A stretch of 64,000 nucleotides of DNA from positions 1 through 64,000 of the forward strand of contig NZ_FNIJ01000023.1 of NCBI RefSeq assembly GCF_900103845.1, read 5' to 3'. Shown piece after piece: positions 60,958 through 64,000 of this stretch. The position numbers were made by a program, and so were the translations under genes. Each line of letters opens with the position of its first letter. The first letter of the stretch is position 1. The notes under the pieces were generated by a model. It had not been told where the DNA came from. It worked only from the letters and a program-made list of their open reading frames with translations, and did not search any database. Source of the DNA: Pseudomonas jinjuensis. Its GTDB lineage: Bacteria; Pseudomonadota; Gammaproteobacteria; Pseudomonadales; Pseudomonadaceae.

Positions 60958-62652
60958 ATGAATTTCGGGGGTCGCTTGGCTGCGTCGGTGGAACCAGCGC
61001 GCCTGCTCCTGCTGGCGGATACGCCGCAGTGGGCCGCAATGCTGCGCGAGCATCTCGCCGCGCTGGGAGCCGGCTATACGCTGGTCACCGCATCTTCCTG
61101 GCAGGCCGCCTGCCAGTCCGCCGACACCTTGCCCATCGCCCTGGTCCTCGCCACTCCGGCGCTGGCGCCGTCCATCCGGGAATGTCCGCTGCCGCTGGTG
61201 CTGCTGCTCGACGAGGAGCCGGCGGAACCGCCCCATGGCATCGCCGACTGGCTGGTAGCCGGACGCCTCGACGCCGATGTGCTGCGCCGCTGCCTGCGCT
61301 ACCTGCGCGAGCGCTTCAGCCTGCAGGACAGCCTGCAGCGCCTGGCCGAGCAGGACCCGCTGACCGGCATCGCCAACCGCCAGGGCTTCCACACCCTGCT
61401 CGCCGCGCGCCTCGCTCAGGACGCCGGACAGCACCTGGCCCTCGGCCATCTGGACCTGGACAACTTCCGCCACGTCAACGACGCCCTTGGCCACCAGGCC
61501 GGCGATCGCCTGATCCTGCAGGTAGTGGCGCGCCTGCAGGCGCAACTGGAAGGCGGCGACCAGCTGGCGCGCCTGGGCAGCGACGAGTTCGCCCTGCTGC
61601 TGGATACCCGCGGCGATGCGCGGCGGGCCCGGCGCGTCGCCGAGCGCATCGTCGAGGCTCTGGGCGAGCCGTACTGGGTCGAAGGCGAGAGCCTGCTGCT
61701 AGGCTGCAGCCTGGGCATCGCCCATGCCGACGGCGGCGACGGGGTCGATACCCTGCTGTGGCACGCCCACATCGCCATGCAGCAGGCCAAGTCGCGCCAG
61801 GGCTGCACCTTCCACCTGTTCGATCCGCGCCTCAACCGTGGCGCACGCAGCCTGGCCGACCTGGAAAGCGAGTTGCGCCGCGCGCTGCGCCGCGAGCAGC
61901 TGGAGCTGCACTACCAGCCGCGCCTGGATTTGCGCGAAGGCCGCGTCGTCGGCCTGGAGGCGCTGGTGCGCTGGCGTCATCCGCAGCGCGGCCTGCTGCT
62001 GCCGGACGACTTCGTGCCGCTGGCCGAGGAAAGCGGGCTGATCGTGCCGCTCGGCTACTGGGTGATCGACCGCGCCCTGCGCGACATGCAATCGCTGCAC
62101 GAGCACGGCCTGCCGCCGCTGCGCATGGCGATCAACCTGTCGTTCCGCCAGTTCCAGGACAGCCAGCTGCTGCCGACCCTGGAGCGCCTGATCGCCGAGC
62201 GCGGCATCGATGCCCGCTGGCTGGAATTCGAGCTGACCGAGACCGCCGTGATGCGCCGCAGCGAGCAGGTGCAGCGGACCATGCTGGCGCTGGGCCGGCT
62301 CGGCGTGCGTTTCTCGCTGGACGACTTCGGCACCGGCTATTCCTCCTTCGTCCACCTGAGCAGCCTGCCGATCACCCAGCTGAAGATCGACCGCAGCTTC
62401 GTCGGCGGCATGCAGGAGCGCGCGGAGAATCGCCAACTGGTGCGGGCGATGATCAACCTGGCGCACAACCTCGACCTGGAAGTGGTCGCCGAAGGGGTGG
62501 AAAGCCCCGAGCAGCAGGCAGTCCTGCGGCAGTTCGGCTGCGACCAGGTGCAGGGCTACCTGATCAGCCAGCCGCTGCCGGTGCCGGAGCTGGTGCGCTT
62601 CCTGGCCTTCGACCTGCTTCCGCTCAGGCTGCGGGATCCGGCCGGCAACTGA
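60958..62652 (+). CDS. proE: c-di-GMP phosphodiesterase with degenerate GGDEF and intact EAL domain
   Basis: A 564-residue protein. The first 130 residues look like a receiver-like fold (ARLLLLADTPQWAAMLREHL) but without a clear phospho-Asp. GGDEF domain has GSDEF (RLGSDEFALLL) in place of GGDEF, so synthase activity is doubtful. The EAL domain has EALVRW, ELTETAV, DDFGTGYSS and EGVE, all catalytic elements, so c-di-GMP hydrolysis is likely. In P. aeruginosa the gene next to rep encodes the phosphodiesterase ProE, which reduces exopolysaccharide. The ATG at 60958 has no clear ribosome site. Its end overlaps the converging MATE gene by 29 bp. Confidence 0.85.
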   Translation: MNFGGRLAASVEPARLLLLADTPQWAAMLREHLAALGAGYTLVTASSWQAACQSADTLPIALVLATPALAPSIRECPLPLVLLLDEEPAEPPHGIADWLVAGRLDADVLRRCLRYLRERFSLQDSLQRLAEQDPLTGIANRQGFHTLLAARLAQDAGQHLALGHLDLDNFRHVNDALGHQAGDRLILQVVARLQAQLEGGDQLARLGSDEFALLLDTRGDARRARRVAERIVEALGEPYWVEGESLLLGCSLGIAHADGGDGVDTLLWHAHIAMQQAKSRQGCTFHLFDPRLNRGARSLADLESELRRALRREQLELHYQPRLDLREGRVVGLEALVRWRHPQRGLLLPDDFVPLAEESGLIVPLGYWVIDRALRDMQSLHEHGLPPLRMAINLSFRQFQDSQLLPTLERLIAERGIDARWLEFELTETAVMRRSEQVQRTMLALGRLGVRFSLDDFGTGYSSFVHLSSLPITQLKIDRSFVGGMQERAENRQLVRAMINLAHNLDLEVVAEGVESPEQQAVLRQFGCDQVQGYLISQPLPVPELVRFLAFDLLPLRLRDPAGN

Positions 62653-64000
62653 AGGCCGGCGGCGCCTCGTCGAGCAGGCGCGCGGTCTTCCGCTCGAACG
62701 CCAGGCACAGGCCGAACGCGGCGCAGGCCAGCCCGGCGGCCAGTCCCCACCACACGCCATGGGCGCCCCAGCCGAACGGGAAGGCCAGCAGCCAGGCCGC
62801 CGGCACGCCGGCCAGCCAGTAGCCGGCGAGGCCGACGAGGAAGGTGGTGCGCGCATCCTTGAGGCCGCGGATGGCGCCCATGGCGATGGTCTGGGTGCCG
62901 TCGAACAGCTCGAACCAGGCGGCGATCGCCAGCAGGCCGATGGCCAGCTGCACCACTGCCTGGTTGGCCGGGTCGGCGCGGTCGAGGAACAGCCCGACCA
63001 CCCACTCCGGCAGCAGCCAGAACAGCGCGGCGAAGGCGAACATGCAGGTCGCGCCGAAGCCGATGCCGACCCGCCCGGCGCGGCGCGCCCCGGACAGCCG
63101 GCCGGCGCCGAAATGCTGGCCGATGCGGAAGGTGGTCGCGTAGGAAATCCCCACCGGCACCATGAAGGCGACGTACACCGCCTGGATGGCGATCTGATGC
63201 GCCGCCAGCGCGACGCTGCCGATGGCGCCCATGCACAGCGCGGCGACGGTGAACATGCCGCCTTCCACCGCGTAGGTGCCGCCGATCGGCAGGCCGAGGC
63301 GCAGGGTTTCGCCGATGGTGCGCAGGTCCGGCCGCGACAGGCCGGCCAGCAGCGGGTAGCCGGCATAGGCCGGATGCCGGCGGATATACAGCGCCAGCAG
63401 CAGAGGCATGACGTTCATGACGATGGCGGTGACCAGGCCGATGCCGGCCAGCCCCAGCCGTGGCAGGCCGAACCAGCCTTCGATGAAGGCCAGGTTGAGC
63501 AGCAGGTTGGCCAGCGCGCCGACGATGCTGATCGCCATCACCGGGCCGGCCCGTTCGATGGCGCTGGTGAAGCCGCGCAGCACCATGAAGGCCATGTAGC
63601 CGGGCAGGGCGAAGACGATGCTGTGCAGGAAGCTCATGGTGCCGTGCACCGTCTGCGGTGCCTGGCCGAAGAGCAGCAGGAGCTTTTCGAGATTCCACAG
63701 CAGCAGGCCGGCGAGCAGCGCCAGGCCGGCGCCGACCCACAGTCCGGAACGGGTCACCCGGGCCACGCCCTGGCTGTCGCCGGCGCCATGACGGATCGCC
63801 ACCAGGTTGCCCACCGCCGCCACCACGCCGACGCAGAACATCGAGACGAAGGAATAGCTGGTCGCGCCCAGCCCGCCGCTGGCCAGCGCCTCGGTGCCGA
63901 GCCGGCCCATCATCAGGGTGTCGGTGAAGATCATCGCCACGTAGGCCAGCTGGGCGGCGATCAGCGGCCCGGCGAGGCGCAGGATGGCGGCCAGTTCGCT
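62624..64000 (-). CDS. MATE-family efflux transporter (5' end outside window)
   Basis: Multidrug and toxin extrusion type Na+/H+ antiporter of the NorM group. About 459 residues are visible, with roughly 12 hydrophobic helices. The reading frame continues past 64,000 (SELAAILRLAGPLIAAQL at the edge), so the start codon is beyond the window and the first residues are missing. The substrate is unknown. The 3' end overlaps the EAL gene tail to tail by 29 bp. Confidence 0.92.
   Translation of the reverse strand, partial: SELAAILRLAGPLIAAQLAYVAMIFTDTLMMGRLGTEALASGGLGATSYSFVSMFCVGVVAAVGNLVAIRHGAGDSQGVARVTRSGLWVGAGLALLAGLLLWNLEKLLLLFGQAPQTVHGTMSFLHSIVFALPGYMAFMVLRGFTSAIERAGPVMAISIVGALANLLLNLAFIEGWFGLPRLGLAGIGLVTAIVMNVMPLLLALYIRRHPAYAGYPLLAGLSRPDLRTIGETLRLGLPIGGTYAVEGGMFTVAALCMGAIGSVALAAHQIAIQAVYVAFMVPVGISYATTFRIGQHFGAGRLSGARRAGRVGIGFGATCMFAFAALFWLLPEWVVGLFLDRADPANQAVVQLAIGLLAIAAWFELFDGTQTIAMGAIRGLKDARTTFLVGLAGYWLAGVPAAWLLAFPFGWGAHGVWWGLAAGLACAAFGLCLAFERKTARLLDEAPPAFSCRPDPAA

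Noticed and set aside
62624-63940. Treating the MATE gene as complete from the ATG at 63940
   Set aside because: The frame runs open to the window edge and the first transmembrane helix would be cut; the true start is beyond 64,000.

Overview
The window is GC-rich chromosomal DNA of a Pseudomonas. The gene order (5S rRNA, then pstS-pstCAB-phoU, phoR-phoB, ubiA-ubiC, two rubredoxins with their reductase, recG-oxyR, gmk/rpoZ/spoT, rph, crc, pyrE, argB-algC-dut-coaBC, radC, rpmB-rpmG, kauB, dadA-dadX, pauR, xpt, rep) is, from memory, that of the chromosomal segment around the phosphate regulon of the P. aeruginosa lineage. The repeat content and some neighbours suggest a relative of P. aeruginosa rather than that species itself. 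No prophage, insertion sequence, tRNA, CRISPR array or defence system was recognised; this is almost entirely core genome.

Layout. 1-315: the 3' end of a 23S rRNA gene, a 5S gene and its terminator, i.e. the end of an rRNA operon. 400-12,100: the phosphate regulon, with pstS on its own, then pstC-pstA-pstB-phoU, an M23 peptidase gene and a CNNM/CorC-type membrane protein gene, then phoR and phoB on the minus strand. Pho boxes precede pstS, pstC (three tandem heptamers) and phoB. 12,300-22,700: a small secreted repeat protein, ubiquinone genes ubiA/ubiC, two rubredoxins and rubredoxin reductase, an HU protein, a possible SCP2-like protein, an HDOD signalling protein, recG-oxyR and an SDR epimerase. 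22,900-29,500: a lipoprotein, ridA, the stringent-response run spoT-rpoZ-gmk, yicC, and divergent rph. 29,500-40,150: crc, pyrE, a DUF4124 protein, a thioesterase, the coaBC-dut-algC-argB minus-strand run, radC, and a peptide-binding protein.

40,500-55,200: ribosomal proteins L28 and L33, then a nitrogen and amine catabolism neighbourhood: a cupin, aldehyde dehydrogenase KauB, an MFS carrier, a PLD-family lipoprotein, a gamma-glutamylputrescine oxidase-like FAD enzyme, the Lrp-type regulator DadR, the ydbH-ynbE-ydbL envelope operon, dadA-ridA-dadX (D-/L-alanine catabolism) and the polyamine regulator pauR. 55,300-64,000: cytochrome c5, a large CoA-transferase/acetyl-CoA hydrolase, xpt, the Rep helicase, a GGDEF/EAL c-di-GMP phosphodiesterase and a MATE exporter cut by the window edge.

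The most distinctive non-coding signal is a set of palindromic repeat families (REP/REPIN-like). They sit almost only in gaps between converging genes, and in two cases include the stop codon of the preceding gene. The other notable points are the membrane-anchored long form of AlgC, supported by a strong ribosome binding site, the triple Pho box of pstC, and hairpins in the rpoZ and rpmB leaders. I did not find a convincing, wholly new multi-gene system.
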